64,000 nucleotides of DNA. Origin: Paracoccus aestuariivivens. GTDB lineage: Bacteria; Pseudomonadota; Alphaproteobacteria; Rhodobacterales; Rhodobacteraceae. Position numbers and translations under genes: made by a program. Below are positions 44,019-53,473 of the stretch, in pieces. Within the stretch, counting starts at the first letter, position 1; each line of letters opens with the position of its first letter. Under the pieces are notes generated by a model. The model saw only the letters and a program-made list of their open reading frames with translations, did no database searches and was not told the origin of the DNA. The DNA lies in NCBI RefSeq assembly GCF_009711225.1, contig NZ_WMIE01000009.1, positions 1 to 64,000 on the forward strand, given 5' to 3'.

Positions 44019-44600
44019 ATGACCCAATTCGAGCGCTGCGGATGGTGCGGAACCGATCCGCTATATGTGGCCTACCATGATGACGAGTGGGGGGTGCCGG
44101 AATATGATTCGCGTGCGCTGTGGGAAAAGCTGGTTCTGGACGGATTTCAGGCGGGGTTGAGCTGGATCACCATCCTGCGCAAGCGCGATAGTTTCCGCGA
44201 ATGCTTCGAGGGGTTTGATCCCGAACGCGTCGCGGCTTGGGGCGAACCCGAGATCGCCCGCGCCCTGCAAAACCCCGGCATCATCCGCCATCGCGGCAAG
44301 ATCGAGGCCGCCGTGACGGGTGCGCGCGCCTATCTGGAGATCGAGGCCAAGGAAGGTTTCTCGCCCTTCATCTGGTCCTTCGTCGGCGGCAAGCCGCTGC
44401 AACAGCCCCGCGCGAGCCTTGCCGACGTTCCCGCGAAATCCCCGGAATCCGAGGCCATGGCCAAGGAATTGAAAAAGCGCGGTTTCAAGTTTTGTGGCCC
44501 GGTCATCACCTATGCCTTCATGCAGGCTTGCGGGCTGGTCAACGACCACATTGCGACCTGCCCCAGCCACGCAAGGGTCAGGGCGCTGTCGCCTGTTTGA
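44019..44600 (+). CDS. tag: DNA-3-methyladenine glycosylase I
   Basis: A 193-residue repair enzyme that removes 3-methyladenine. The start ERCGWCGTDPLYVAYHDDEWG carries zinc-binding Cys/His residues; LDGFQAGLSWITILRKR and the end FCGPVITYAFMQACGLVNDHIATC complete the family pattern. The preceding gap has the run TTGAGGTTAATGAACC. Its end overlaps the convergent TlpA-type gene by 23 bases. Confidence 0.95.
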   Translation: MTQFERCGWCGTDPLYVAYHDDEWGVPEYDSRALWEKLVLDGFQAGLSWITILRKRDSFRECFEGFDPERVAAWGEPEIARALQNPGIIRHRGKIEAAVTGARAYLEIEAKEGFSPFIWSFVGGKPLQQPRASLADVPAKSPESEAMAKELKKRGFKFCGPVITYAFMQACGLVNDHIATCPSHARVRALSPV

Positions 44601-45123
44601 TCAGCGCCTTGGCCGCGTCGGAGGACCAGTCCGCGCCACCGATCAGGCGGGCGATCTCATTGCCGTCGCGGTCGATCAGCACGGTCACCGGCATCCCCAT
44701 CACGCCCATTTCCCGCGCCAAGGTCTGGCGCGGGTCCAGCAGGACGGGCAGGTTTTCCACCTTGGCCTCGGTCAGGAATTTCTTGATCGCGGGCGGCGGG
44801 TTATGGCCCGCGGCAATGGCCACGACCTGAAAATCCTCGCCGCCCAGTTCAGCCTGCAACGCGTCGAGCGAGGGCATCTCCTCGCGGCAGGGCGCGCACC
44901 AGGTGGCCCAGAAGTTCAGAAGTACGACCTTGCCGCGATAATCCTTCAGCGAATGGGTGCCGCCATCGGGATCGGTGAAGGTGGTTTCCGGCACCGGGGT
45001 CGCGTCGGTCTGGGCAAGTTTCGCAAGGCCCCCGTCATGCGCGGCCTGCCAGTCGATTTCTCCGCCGAAGGCCGGGTTTGCACCAATCAGCAGTGCCGTA
45101 TAAAGAACCAGCGAACGCAGCAT
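44578..45123 (-). CDS. TlpA-like thioredoxin-fold protein
   Basis: A 181-residue periplasmic thiol reductase-type protein. The signal peptide ([20 protein letters not shown]) is followed by a redoxin domain with [19 protein letters not shown] (WCAPC active site near residue 74) and the cis-Pro loop [13 protein letters not shown]. It probably reduces periplasmic cysteines, such as those on apocytochrome c. ATG 45123 fits the signal peptide; the longer frame (to 45231) overlaps argH. The start codon lies only 22 bases from the divergent argH start. Confidence 0.88.
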   Translation of the reverse strand: MLRSLVLYTALLIGANPAFGGEIDWQAAHDGGLAKLAQTDATPVPETTFTDPDGGTHSLKDYRGKVVLLNFWATWCAPCREEMPSLDALQAELGGEDFQVVAIAAGHNPPPAIKKFLTEAKVENLPVLLDPRQTLAREMGVMGMPVTVLIDRDGNEIARLIGGADWSSDAAKALIKQATAP

Positions 45124-45145
45124 TCCACCCCCCGAAGGACCAGCC

Positions 45146-46555
45146 ATGACCGAGCAGCCCGCCAGCACCGCCAACCAGATGTGGGGTGGACGTTTTGCCG
45201 CCGGTCCGGACGCGATCATGGAGGCGATCAATGCCTCGATCGGGTTCGACCAGCGGCTCTATGCCCAGGACATCCGGGGCAGCCGCGCCCATGCGGCGAT
45301 GCTTGCCGCACAAGGCATCATCAGCACTAGCGATGCAGACGCCATCGGGGAAGGGCTTCTCACGGTGTTGTCAGAGATCGAGAAGGGCGGTTTCCCCTTC
45401 TCGACTGCGCTGGAAGATATTCACATGAATGTGGAATCCCGCCTGAAAGAGATCATCGGCGAACCGGCGGGGCGGCTGCACACCGCGCGTTCGCGCAACG
45501 ATCAGGTGGCGACCGATTTCCGCCTTTGGGTGCGCGACCAATGTGACGCGACGATCGACGGTCTGGACGCGCTGATCCGCGCGGCCTTGGGTCAGGCCGA
45601 GAAGGGCGCGGATTGGGTCATGCCGGGCTTTACCCATCTGCAAACCGCGCAGCCGGTCACTTGGGGCCACCACATGATGGCCTATGTCGAGATGTTTGGC
45701 CGCGATCTGTCGCGCTTCCGCGATGCGCGCAAGCGGATGAATGAATCCCCGCTTGGCGCTGCGGCTTTGGCAGGCACGGGTTTCCCGATCGACCGCCATG
45801 CGACCGCCGCCGCCTTGGGCTTTGACCGGCCCATGGCGAACAGCCTTGATGCCGTCAGCGACCGCGATTTCGCGCTGGAATACCTGTCGAGCGCCGCGAT
45901 CTGCGCCGTCCACCTGTCGCGTCTGGCCGAAGAACTGGTGATCTGGTCCTCGGCCCAGTTCCGCTTTGTCACCATGTCGGACCGCTTCTCGACCGGCTCG
46001 TCGATCATGCCGCAAAAGAAGAACCCCGATGCCGCCGAACTGATCCGCGCCAAGATCGGGCGGATTCTGGGCGCGGCGGTTGCGCTGTTCGTGGTGATGA
46101 AGGGCCTGCCGCTGGCCTATTCCAAGGACATGCAGGAAGACAAGGAACAGGTCTTTGACGCCGCCGACAACCTGATGATCGCGCTGGCCGCGATGACCGG
46201 GATGCTGTCGGACCTGACCGCCAATCGCGACCGGCTGGAAGCCGCCGCTGGCTCGGGCTTCTCGACCGCGACGGATCTGGCCGATTGGCTGGTGCGCGAG
46301 GCAGGCCTTCCCTTCCGCGATGCCCATCATGTCACCGGCACGCTGGTCGCCATGGCCGAGAAATCGGGCGTCGATCTGCCGGAGCTGACGCTGGAACAGA
46401 TGCAATCGGTCAATCCGGCGATCACGGCGGATATCTTCAACGTGCTGGGCGTGCATAACTCGGTCGCATCGCGCATGTCTTATGGCGGGACCGCGCCCGC
46501 GCAGGTCCGCGCCCAAATCGCGCGCTGGAACGAAATGCTTGGGGAGAAAGCATGA
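45146..46555 (+). CDS. argH: Argininosuccinate lyase
   Basis: A 469-residue enzyme of the fumarase/aspartase family that releases arginine and fumarate. It begins [22 protein letters not shown] and has the catalytic-loop signature [20 protein letters not shown] near 288-307, and [13 protein letters not shown] near 112-124. AAGGA lies 7 bases before the ATG. Its stop overlaps the small lipoprotein's ATG by 4 bases. It is first of a compact run ending with lysA. Confidence 0.96.
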   Translation: MTEQPASTANQMWGGRFAAGPDAIMEAINASIGFDQRLYAQDIRGSRAHAAMLAAQGIISTSDADAIGEGLLTVLSEIEKGGFPFSTALEDIHMNVESRLKEIIGEPAGRLHTARSRNDQVATDFRLWVRDQCDATIDGLDALIRAALGQAEKGADWVMPGFTHLQTAQPVTWGHHMMAYVEMFGRDLSRFRDARKRMNESPLGAAALAGTGFPIDRHATAAALGFDRPMANSLDAVSDRDFALEYLSSAAICAVHLSRLAEELVIWSSAQFRFVTMSDRFSTGSSIMPQKKNPDAAELIRAKIGRILGAAVALFVVMKGLPLAYSKDMQEDKEQVFDAADNLMIALAAMTGMLSDLTANRDRLEAAAGSGFSTATDLADWLVREAGLPFRDAHHVTGTLVAMAEKSGVDLPELTLEQMQSVNPAITADIFNVLGVHNSVASRMSYGGTAPAQVRAQIARWNEMLGEKA

Positions 46556-46707
46556 CCCAGACGATGCTGTTCGCGCTGTTCGCGCTGATGCTGGCGACGC
46601 TTGCCGCCTGCGGCGTCGATGGCCCGCCGACGCGCCCCGATCCCACGACCGAGCCGGGCGTCCATTTCAGCGGAGAGGCGCGCGTTGGTGTCGTCTCGTC
46701 GCTCTGA
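46552..46707 (+). CDS. Small lipoprotein, LptM-like
   Basis: A 51-residue protein starting ATGA over the argH stop. A hydrophobic signal ([17 protein letters not shown]) ends in a lipobox with Cys20, followed by [12 protein letters not shown]. The CGxxGPP pattern right after the lipid Cys is the mark of LptM (YifL), the small lipoprotein that helps the LptDE outer-membrane LPS machine mature its disulfides. In many proteobacteria it lies next to lysA, as here. The remainder is Pro/Gly-rich and likely disordered. Identity is inferred from motif plus position. Confidence 0.7.
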   Translation: MTQTMLFALFALMLATLAACGVDGPPTRPDPTTEPGVHFSGEARVGVVSSL

Positions 46708-46963
46708 CCTGACACCCCTGCGGCTGGTCTGGCTGGCGCTTGCGGCCGTAGGTGCGGGCACGGCGCTTTGGCAGGGCGAGGGCCTGTGGCAGGGCGTATC
46801 GGGGACCGAGATCGTGGCCCAGATCTCCCTTGGCATCTGGTGCATGGTCGAAACCATGGTGCGCCGCAACTGGCTGGCCTTGCTGACATTTCCTGCGCTG
46901 GCGCTTGGCATTGGCTGCGCGCTGCCGCTTTATCTTTTCATCCGCTCTCGCAGGATCACCTGA
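46688..46963 (+). CDS. Small membrane protein (DUF2834-like)
   Basis: A 91-residue protein with three hydrophobic segments (LVWLALAAVGAGTAL, VAQISLGIWCMVETMV, ALLTFPALALGIGCALPLYLFI). It resembles DUF2834, particularly the end GCALPLYLFIRSR. GTG 46688 was chosen because AGAGG lies 9 bases upstream; TTG 46685 is an alternative at 6 bases. It overlaps the preceding lipoprotein, and its TGA overlaps the lysA ATG by one base, so it is translationally coupled in the argH-lysA run. Function unknown. Confidence 0.65.
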   Translation: MSSRRSDLTPLRLVWLALAAVGAGTALWQGEGLWQGVSGTEIVAQISLGIWCMVETMVRRNWLALLTFPALALGIGCALPLYLFIRSRRIT

Positions 46964-48228
46964 TGGATCACTTCAATTACGTGGACGGCGTGCTTCATGC
47001 CGAGGACGTGCCCCTGACCCGCATCGCGGCCGAGGTCGGCACCCCGGTCTATGTCTATTCGACCGCCACCCTGACCCGCCATTTCAAGCTGTTCCAACAG
47101 GCGCTGGACTGGACCGATCATCTGGTCTGCTTTGCGGTCAAGTCGAACTCGAACCTCGCCGTGCTGAAGGTGCTGGGCGATCTGGGCGCGGGCATGGATA
47201 TCGTCTCGGCGGGCGAATATGCGCGGGCCAAGGCCGCAGGCGTTCCGGGCGAGCGGATCGTTTTCTCGGGCGTGGGCAAGACCGCAGCCGAGATGCGCAT
47301 GGTGCTGGAAGGCGGCATCCGCCAGTTCAACGTCGAATCCGAACCCGAGATGGAATTGCTGTCCGAGGTCGCCAGCAGCATGGGTCTGCGCGCGCCGATT
47401 GCGGTGCGGGTGAACCCCGACGTGGACGCCAAGACCCATGAGAAAATCGCGACCGGGAAGTCGGAAAACAAGTTCGGCATCCCCATCGCCAAGGCGCGCG
47501 AGGTCTATGCCCGTGCCGCCAGCTTGCCGGGGATCGAGGTTGTCGGCATCGACATGCATATCGGCAGCCAGTTGACCGATCTGGAGCCTTACCGCCAAGC
47601 CTATGCCAAGATGGCGGAACTGACCCGCGCGCTGCGCGCCGATGGGCACAATATCCGCCGTCTCGATATGGGCGGCGGCTTGGGCATCCCCTATCGCCGC
47701 GACAATAGCGCGCCGCCTCTGCCCATCGAATATGGGCAGGTGATCCGTGACGCGGTCGGCGATCTGGGCTGCGAGATCGAGATCGAGCCGGGCCGTAATA
47801 TCTCGGGCAATGCGGGCATCCTGCTGTCCTCGGTGATCTACCTGAAAGAGGGCGAAGGCCGCGACTTCCTGATCCTCGACGCCGCGATGAACGACCTGAT
47901 TCGCCCCGCCATGTATTCGGCCCATCACGACATCGTCCCGGTGACCGAGCAGGCTCCGGGCAGCCCGGTCGCGCCCTATGACGTGGTTGGCCCGGTCTGT
48001 GAGACTGGCGACACGTTTGAAAAGGCCGTCGAACTGCCCGCTTTAGGGGCAGGGGATCTGGTCGCGCTGCGTTCGGCGGGCGCATATGGGGCTGTGATGG
48101 CCTCGGAATACAATTCCCGGCCGCTTGTCCCCGAGGTTCTGGTGAACGGGGATCAATTCGCCGTCATTCGGGCGCGACCGACGCTTGAGGAAATGCTGGG
48201 ACGCGATACCATTCCGGAATGGCTATAG
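46963..48228 (+). CDS. lysA: Diaminopimelate decarboxylase
   Basis: A 421-residue PLP enzyme making lysine from meso-diaminopimelate. The PLP lysine is in FAVKSNSNLAVLKVL near 55-69, HIGSQLTDL near 195-203, GGGLGIPY near 231-238 and the substrate-site GPVCETGDTF near 345-354. The ATG overlaps the previous gene's stop by one base (TGATG), with AGGAT upstream. It is the fourth gene of the argH-lysA run. Confidence 0.96.
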   Translation: MDHFNYVDGVLHAEDVPLTRIAAEVGTPVYVYSTATLTRHFKLFQQALDWTDHLVCFAVKSNSNLAVLKVLGDLGAGMDIVSAGEYARAKAAGVPGERIVFSGVGKTAAEMRMVLEGGIRQFNVESEPEMELLSEVASSMGLRAPIAVRVNPDVDAKTHEKIATGKSENKFGIPIAKAREVYARAASLPGIEVVGIDMHIGSQLTDLEPYRQAYAKMAELTRALRADGHNIRRLDMGGGLGIPYRRDNSAPPLPIEYGQVIRDAVGDLGCEIEIEPGRNISGNAGILLSSVIYLKEGEGRDFLILDAAMNDLIRPAMYSAHHDIVPVTEQAPGSPVAPYDVVGPVCETGDTFEKAVELPALGAGDLVALRSAGAYGAVMASEYNSRPLVPEVLVNGDQFAVIRARPTLEEMLGRDTIPEWL

Positions 48229-48252
48229 GCATTCCATTCTGCATGAACGTTA

Positions 48253-48274
48253 CCGGAGGGGGGCATTCCTCCGG
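48253..48274 (+). terminator. Weak hairpin after lysA
   Basis: CCGGAGG (48253-48259) and CCTCCGG (48268-48274) form a 7-bp stem with an 8-base loop in the 91-base gap before the TIGR02302 gene. It lacks a T-run, so it may be a partial terminator or processing hairpin. Confidence 0.4.
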
Positions 48275-48319
48275 AACCCGATTCGGTATCTGCCAACCAA
48301 CTGACTTCAGGCATCGCTG

Positions 48320-50827
48320 ATGGGCGGGCCTGATCCCCTTCGTGTGCGGCGAGCGGTCGAACTGACCCGCGTCGGCATGTGGTGGGAGGAATTGGCACGC
48401 GCCTTCTGGCCATTGGGCGTGGTTCTGGCGCTAAGCCTGACCGCCATCGCGTTCGGCGGGGCAGAGGCCCTGTCCTCGGGCGGGCTGCTCTGGTTCATGG
48501 CGCTGGTGGTTCTGGCACTGCTCGCGACGGGATATCGGGGTTTCCGGCGTTTTCGCAAGCCGTCGCGCGATGCCGCATTGGGACGGGTCGATGCGACATT
48601 GCCCGGACGTCCATTGTCGGCGTTGCGCGATCATGTGGCGATTGGTGCCGAGGATGACGGCACCGTTGCCCTGTGGCAGGCGCATCTGACGCGAATGCGC
48701 AACGAGGCCAACGCGGCGCGAATGGTGATTCCCGACGCGAAATTGCGCTGGCGTGATCCCGTCGCGTTGCGGCTGGTCGGACTGGCCGCCATCGTGATGA
48801 CGCTGCTATTCGCGCCTTCGGGGCGGTTCGGGCAAGGGATCGCGGCTTTGGGTGCGACGTTCCGGCCAGCGCCCGTTGCGCCCTCGACCTTGGAAAATGC
48901 GCCCTCATGGGAGGGCTGGGCCGAGCCTCCGTCCTATACCCGACGTCCGACGATCTATCTGAATGCGTTGCCCGAGGCTCAGGCGCTGGAGTTGCCGAAA
49001 GGCTCCAAGCTCAGTTTCCGGCTTTATGGCGAAGGGGCGGGTGTCACGCAGGATATCGGCGCAGCGGTCAGCGGCGGCGATCCAGCTGCGCCCGAGTTCA
49101 TCGCTGAACGTGACGGCTTGGTCGAGGTCGGCGGTCGGCAGTTTCCTATCACCGTGGTTCCAGATGCCGCACCCACCGTTCAGCCGGTCGTCGCCGCGGA
49201 TCGGCGTGCGGACGGACGATTCGTGCAGCCCTTTGCGGCGGCTGACGATAATGGCGTTGTTTCGGGCAGCGCGGTTATCGCCCTTGATCTGTCGACCATC
49301 GACCGCCGCTTCGGCCTGTCGGTCGCCCCCGAGCCGCGCGAACCGGTGCGGATCGAACTGCCTTTGCCCGCGACGGGCAGCCGCAAGGACATTCGCGGAC
49401 AACTGGCCAGTGATCTGTCGCGGCATCCTTGGGCCAATTTGCCGGTCACTGTCGCGTTGGAGGTTGTGGACGGGATCGATCAGAAGGGTAGTTCTCCTGC
49501 GGTCCGGATGATGTTGCCGGGTCGGCGCTTCTTTGATCCCTTGGCCGCGTCCCTGATCGAGGTTCGGCGCGATCTGCTGTGGTCGCGCGAGAATGCATCC
49601 CGCAGCGCGCAGGTTTTGCGTGCGGTCAGCTGGCAGCCAGACGGATTCATGGACCCTGCCTTGGCCGAGGGATTGCGGGGTGCGATCGGCACGCTGGAAG
49701 CCGGTCCCTTGACCGAAGAGGCGCGCAACAAACTGGCTCAGGTGCTGTGGGACGCGGCCGTCGCGCTTGAGGATGGCGGCTTGGCTGACGCGCTCGAGCG
49801 GATGCAACAGGCGCAAGAGCGGCTGTCCGAAGCGATCCGCAATGGTGCCAGTCCGGACGAGATCCAGCGGCTGATGGACGAGCTGCGCGAGGCGACGGAC
49901 GCCTATACCGACATGTTGGCCCAGCAGGGACAGGACCCATCCGAGAAATTCGACCGCTCTCCGCAACAGGGCCAGCAGATCACCGGCGACCAGATCCAGA
50001 AAATGATGGACGAGATCCAGCGCCTGATGAACGAGGGCCGCATGGCCGAGGCGCAGGAGCTGCTGGATCAGTTCAATCGCATGATGCAGAACATGCGCGT
50101 CACGCAGGGGCAGGGTGGCTCGGGCGAGGGGCGGCAGCGACCGATGAACCGGTTGGCCGACACGTTGCGCGAGCAACAGAAGCTGGCCGACGAGGCGATG
50201 CGGCAGATGCAGGACCAATATGGGCAGTTCCAGCCCGACGGTCAAAACGGGCAGGGCAGTGAGCAAAGTCAGGGGCTTGCGGATCGCCAGCGTGAATTGC
50301 GCGAGGATCTGGGCCGTCAGCGCGGGTTGATGCCCGGACGGGGCACACCCGAAGGCGATCAGGCACGGCGCAGTCTGGACGATGCGGGTCGGGCCATGGA
50401 GGAAGCCGAACAGGCCCTGCGCGAGGGCGATCCCTCGGGCGCGATGGAGCGTCAGGCACAGGCCATCCAGGACATGCGGGACGGGATGCGCGCGCTTGGA
50501 GAGATGACGGCGCGCAACCAGCAGCAGGGTCAGGACGGGCAACCGCAGCAGGGCCAGCAGGATGGCGGGCCGGACGGACCATCCTCGGAGGGGAATGGCC
50601 CCCGAGGTCTGGCCGAGAACTATCGCGACCAGCCGCAACTTGATCCGTTGGGGCGCTCGACCGAGGGGAATGGCGGCTCGATCACCACGGGCGACCAATT
50701 GGCCGAGGGCGGCGATCCGTCCCGTCGGGCACGCGATCTACAGGACGAAATCCGTCGGCGCAGCGGCGAGCGCGAGCGGCCGGAAGACGAGCGCGACTAT
50801 CTGGATCGCCTGCTCGACAATTTCTGA
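48320..50827 (+). CDS. TIGR02302/DUF4175 family protein
   Basis: An 835-residue protein of a family common in alphaproteobacteria. Hydrophobic segments lie near residues 30-70 and 148-165; the middle third is beta-rich (LENAPSWEGWAEPPSYTRRPTIYL). From about 455 to 800 it is helical and extremely Gln/Arg/Met/Gly-rich (QQGQQITGDQIQKMMDEIQR, MRVTQGQGGSGEGRQRPMNR), with repeated Q/G stretches. The C-terminus is acidic. No enzymatic motif is seen. It follows lysA by 91 bases in the same direction, an arrangement repeated across Rhodobacterales. Function unknown; envelope-related roles are guesswork. Confidence 0.85.
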   Translation: MGGPDPLRVRRAVELTRVGMWWEELARAFWPLGVVLALSLTAIAFGGAEALSSGGLLWFMALVVLALLATGYRGFRRFRKPSRDAALGRVDATLPGRPLSALRDHVAIGAEDDGTVALWQAHLTRMRNEANAARMVIPDAKLRWRDPVALRLVGLAAIVMTLLFAPSGRFGQGIAALGATFRPAPVAPSTLENAPSWEGWAEPPSYTRRPTIYLNALPEAQALELPKGSKLSFRLYGEGAGVTQDIGAAVSGGDPAAPEFIAERDGLVEVGGRQFPITVVPDAAPTVQPVVAADRRADGRFVQPFAAADDNGVVSGSAVIALDLSTIDRRFGLSVAPEPREPVRIELPLPATGSRKDIRGQLASDLSRHPWANLPVTVALEVVDGIDQKGSSPAVRMMLPGRRFFDPLAASLIEVRRDLLWSRENASRSAQVLRAVSWQPDGFMDPALAEGLRGAIGTLEAGPLTEEARNKLAQVLWDAAVALEDGGLADALERMQQAQERLSEAIRNGASPDEIQRLMDELREATDAYTDMLAQQGQDPSEKFDRSPQQGQQITGDQIQKMMDEIQRLMNEGRMAEAQELLDQFNRMMQNMRVTQGQGGSGEGRQRPMNRLADTLREQQKLADEAMRQMQDQYGQFQPDGQNGQGSEQSQGLADRQRELREDLGRQRGLMPGRGTPEGDQARRSLDDAGRAMEEAEQALREGDPSGAMERQAQAIQDMRDGMRALGEMTARNQQQGQDGQPQQGQQDGGPDGPSSEGNGPRGLAENYRDQPQLDPLGRSTEGNGGSITTGDQLAEGGDPSRRARDLQDEIRRRSGERERPEDERDYLDRLLDNF

Positions 50828-50830
50828 ACC

Positions 50831-51757
50831 TTAATCGCGGGTGATCAGACCTTTGAAAGCGATGGCCTGATCATGCAACCAGATCCTGCCGCGATCCATG
50901 CTTTGGCGCCATTCCGACATCATCCCGCCGTTTTCGGCCGGTGCGGTCCGGGGGGCGATTGCATAGGTCGCAAGGACCGCAAGCGCGATCAGGACGGCCA
51001 GCCCGAAGCCCAGACGATAGCCGCCGCCATTGCGGCGGGGCGCGATCACCGGCGCGGATGCTGCGGGCTCGGGCGGCTTGACGGGTGGGTCGGGAAGTTG
51101 CGCCTCGGCGACCGGCAAAGGAATTTCAGGAACCGGCACACGGCGGGTCAGCGTGGCGGCAAGGCTTTCAGCGTCGGGCAGATTTGGCGCGACGGTTGGC
51201 TGGACCACGGTGGATTCGATCGTTTCCGGCTGCGGTTCGTCGGGCGCGGTTTTCTCGACCGACGATTCGGATGCGGGCGCTGCTTCGGTTTCGGGAAACG
51301 CTGGCTCGATGGGCTCAGGTTCGGTGTGCTCCGGCTCGGGGGGCAGCGGCTCGCCGGGCAGGATGACCGTCGAAACCGGCCAATCGATTTCATCGCTGCG
51401 CGGCAGGGCCGCACCGGGAAGCGGCGTGGATGCAGCCGGACCGTCATCGGCGTCCATGGCGGTCCGCTTTGTCTGGGTCTTCGATGAACGGGCGGCAAGT
51501 TCACGGGCGGTTTCTTCGCGCAGGATCGCCAAGACCGATTCGTGCAGCGGGCGGTTCAAGGCGGGCCGCGCCGAGGCGTCATATTGCTGGGGCGAAAGGC
51601 TGGCGTCTTCGAAGTTGGAAACGGCTTGCGGTCTGCCCGGAGCATCCTGATGCCAGACATGGCTGCAGGCCGAGCACTCGACCTCGCGGCCCGAGGCCGG
51701 AATCACCGAGTCAGGAATGTCGTATTGGGCCGCGCAGCGTGGGCAGGTCAGGCGCAT
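50831..51757 (-). CDS. Zinc-ribbon domain protein (MJ0042 type)
   Basis: A 308-residue protein. The N-terminus is an MJ0042-type zinc ribbon with two Cys pairs (CPRC near 5-8 and CSAC near 30-33) in a short beta fold. A long Glu/Pro/Ala-rich acidic region (about 95-215) follows, then one transmembrane helix near 245-265 (GFGLAVLIALAVLATYAI) and a short tail. The ribbon is probably cytoplasmic. It is divergent from ftsE (115 bases) and convergent with the TIGR02302 gene. Such proteins are widespread in Rhodobacterales and of unknown function; a link to FtsEX is only positional. Confidence 0.82.
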   Translation of the reverse strand: MRLTCPRCAAQYDIPDSVIPASGREVECSACSHVWHQDAPGRPQAVSNFEDASLSPQQYDASARPALNRPLHESVLAILREETARELAARSSKTQTKRTAMDADDGPAASTPLPGAALPRSDEIDWPVSTVILPGEPLPPEPEHTEPEPIEPAFPETEAAPASESSVEKTAPDEPQPETIESTVVQPTVAPNLPDAESLAATLTRRVPVPEIPLPVAEAQLPDPPVKPPEPAASAPVIAPRRNGGGYRLGFGLAVLIALAVLATYAIAPRTAPAENGGMMSEWRQSMDRGRIWLHDQAIAFKGLITRD

Positions 51758-51872
51758 TCAATCGTCTTTCTAGGCCAGTCTTGGTCGGGCGTGCGTCTCG
51801 CATTCGTCGCCGGACTGTTCTATCAAGCCGCGAACCGCGCGCCAAGCAGCCCGGACAAAAGGGGGTCCCCAA

Positions 51873-52547
51873 GTGATCGAGATGCAAAACCTTTCCTTTG
51901 GCTACAGTGGAGGCGAGCCGCTATTGGCGGATATGTCTCTGACCGTACAGCCGGGATCGTTTCATTTCCTGACCGGACCGTCGGGATCGGGCAAAACCAC
52001 CTTCTTGCGGTTGTGCTATGCCGATCTGCTGCCAAGCTCGGGCCGGATGATGGCCTTTGGACGGGATGTAACCGAACTTTCGCGCGATGGCATTGCGGCG
52101 CTGCGCCGCAAGGTCGGCGTGGTGCATCAGGACCCGCAATTCCTGGATCACCTGCCGGTCGCCGACAATATCGCGCTGCCGCAGATCGTGGCGGGGCAGC
52201 CGGTGAACACCGATCTGATTAGCGATCTATTGGACTGGGTGCAGCTTAGACAGCATGGCGCGGCATTTCCGCCTTCGCTGTCGGGCGGCGAGCGTCAACG
52301 CGCTGCCTTGGCGCGTGCCGTGATCATGACGCCGGATCTGGTCATCGCGGACGAGCCGACCGGCAATCTCGACTGGGATATGTCGATGCGGCTTCTGGAC
52401 CTGCTGATCGAGTTCAACCAAGAGGGCAAGGCCGTGCTGTTCGCGACGCACGATCTGAACCTGATCCGGGCGGCCAAACAGCATATTCAGGCACGCGTGC
52501 TGCGCATTGCCAACAAACGGCTGCAACTTGCAGGAGCAGATCTGTGA
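51873..52547 (+). CDS. ftsE: Cell division ATP-binding protein FtsE
   Basis: A 224-residue ABC ATPase that pairs with FtsX to control septal peptidoglycan hydrolases. It has Walker A TGPSGSGKTTFLRL near 33-46, Q-loop HQDPQFLDHLPV, signature LSGGERQRAALARA, Walker B LVIADEPTGNLD and H-loop FATHDLNLI. The start is GTG 51873 with AAAAGGGGG upstream. It overlaps ftsX by 4 bases. The order ftsE-ftsX-plsC is conserved in Rhodobacterales. Confidence 0.93.
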   Translation: MIEMQNLSFGYSGGEPLLADMSLTVQPGSFHFLTGPSGSGKTTFLRLCYADLLPSSGRMMAFGRDVTELSRDGIAALRRKVGVVHQDPQFLDHLPVADNIALPQIVAGQPVNTDLISDLLDWVQLRQHGAAFPPSLSGGERQRAALARAVIMTPDLVIADEPTGNLDWDMSMRLLDLLIEFNQEGKAVLFATHDLNLIRAAKQHIQARVLRIANKRLQLAGADL

Positions 52548-53473
52548 AACGAGGCGAATTGAGATCCCTTGATATTGCTGCTTTGTGGCGCGGACTCAGC
52601 CGCCCCGATCCGACGGGAATTGACCGCGTGGTGCCTCCGACCGGTTTCACCGCGCAACTGACGGTCTTTGCGGCGGCGGCGATGGCATTTCTTGCCGTCT
52701 TCGCGCTGGCATTGGCCTTGGCGACCGGTCGTCTGGCCGAGCGCTGGTCCAGCGAATTGGCACAAACCGTGACCGTTCGTATTTCGGCTCCGCCGGACCA
52801 GATCGAGCAGCAGGTCGCGACCGTCATGCAGGTCTTGCAGACAACTCCGGGAATCGCCGAATCCCGACAGATTCCCGATGCCGATGTCGAGAAGTTGCTG
52901 GAGCCATGGTTCGGTCCCGACGTTCCGGTCGAGGTCTTGCCGATTCCCCGCTTGATCGAGGTCACCGAAACCGGTGACGGCATTGATGCCGATGCGTTGC
53001 GTCTGCGATTGCAGGGCGAGGCTCCGGGGGCAATTCTGGATGACCACACCCGTTGGCGCGAGCCGCTGGTCAGGGCGGCAAGCCGGTTGCGGCTACTCGG
53101 GCTGTTCTCTCTGGTGCTGATCGCTGCGGCCTCGGCTGCGATGATCACGCTGGCGGCGAAGGCGGCTTTGGCGGCAAACGGGCAGGTGATCCGGGTGCTG
53201 CGCCTGATCGGCTCGCGCGATATCACCATCGCTACCGCCTTCGTGCGCCGTTTCACCCAACGCGCGGCGCTGGGAGCGTTGCTTGGCTCGGTACTGGGCA
53301 TGGTGGCAATTTGGGCTTTGCCGACCGTCGATGAGGCGGGCGGGTTCCTGACCGGGCTTGGTTTTCAGGGCTGGGGCTGGCTGTGGCCGCTGTTGATCCC
53401 GCTGGTCGCGGCAGCAATCGGCTTCTGGGCAACCCGCTCGGCCGCGCTGCGGATGCTGAGGGAGGTGCGCTGA
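52544..53473 (+). CDS. ftsX: Cell division protein FtsX
   Basis: A 309-residue inner-membrane partner of FtsE. The first transmembrane helix (near 41-65, AAMAFLAVFALALALATGRL) leads to a periplasmic loop containing RISAPPDQIEQQVATVMQVL, and three further helices close the protein (LGLFSLVLIAAASAAMITLAA onward, ending near 300). This matches FtsX topology. It starts inside the ftsE stop (ATGT... 4-base overlap) and its TGA overlaps plsC's ATG. Confidence 0.92.
   Translation: MKRGELRSLDIAALWRGLSRPDPTGIDRVVPPTGFTAQLTVFAAAAMAFLAVFALALALATGRLAERWSSELAQTVTVRISAPPDQIEQQVATVMQVLQTTPGIAESRQIPDADVEKLLEPWFGPDVPVEVLPIPRLIEVTETGDGIDADALRLRLQGEAPGAILDDHTRWREPLVRAASRLRLLGLFSLVLIAAASAAMITLAAKAALAANGQVIRVLRLIGSRDITIATAFVRRFTQRAALGALLGSVLGMVAIWALPTVDEAGGFLTGLGFQGWGWLWPLLIPLVAAAIGFWATRSAALRMLREVR

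Noticed and set aside
48905..50698. A 597-codon open frame on the minus strand opposite the TIGR02302 gene
   Set aside because: It mirrors the repetitive Gln/Gly codons of the real gene and has no family resemblance.
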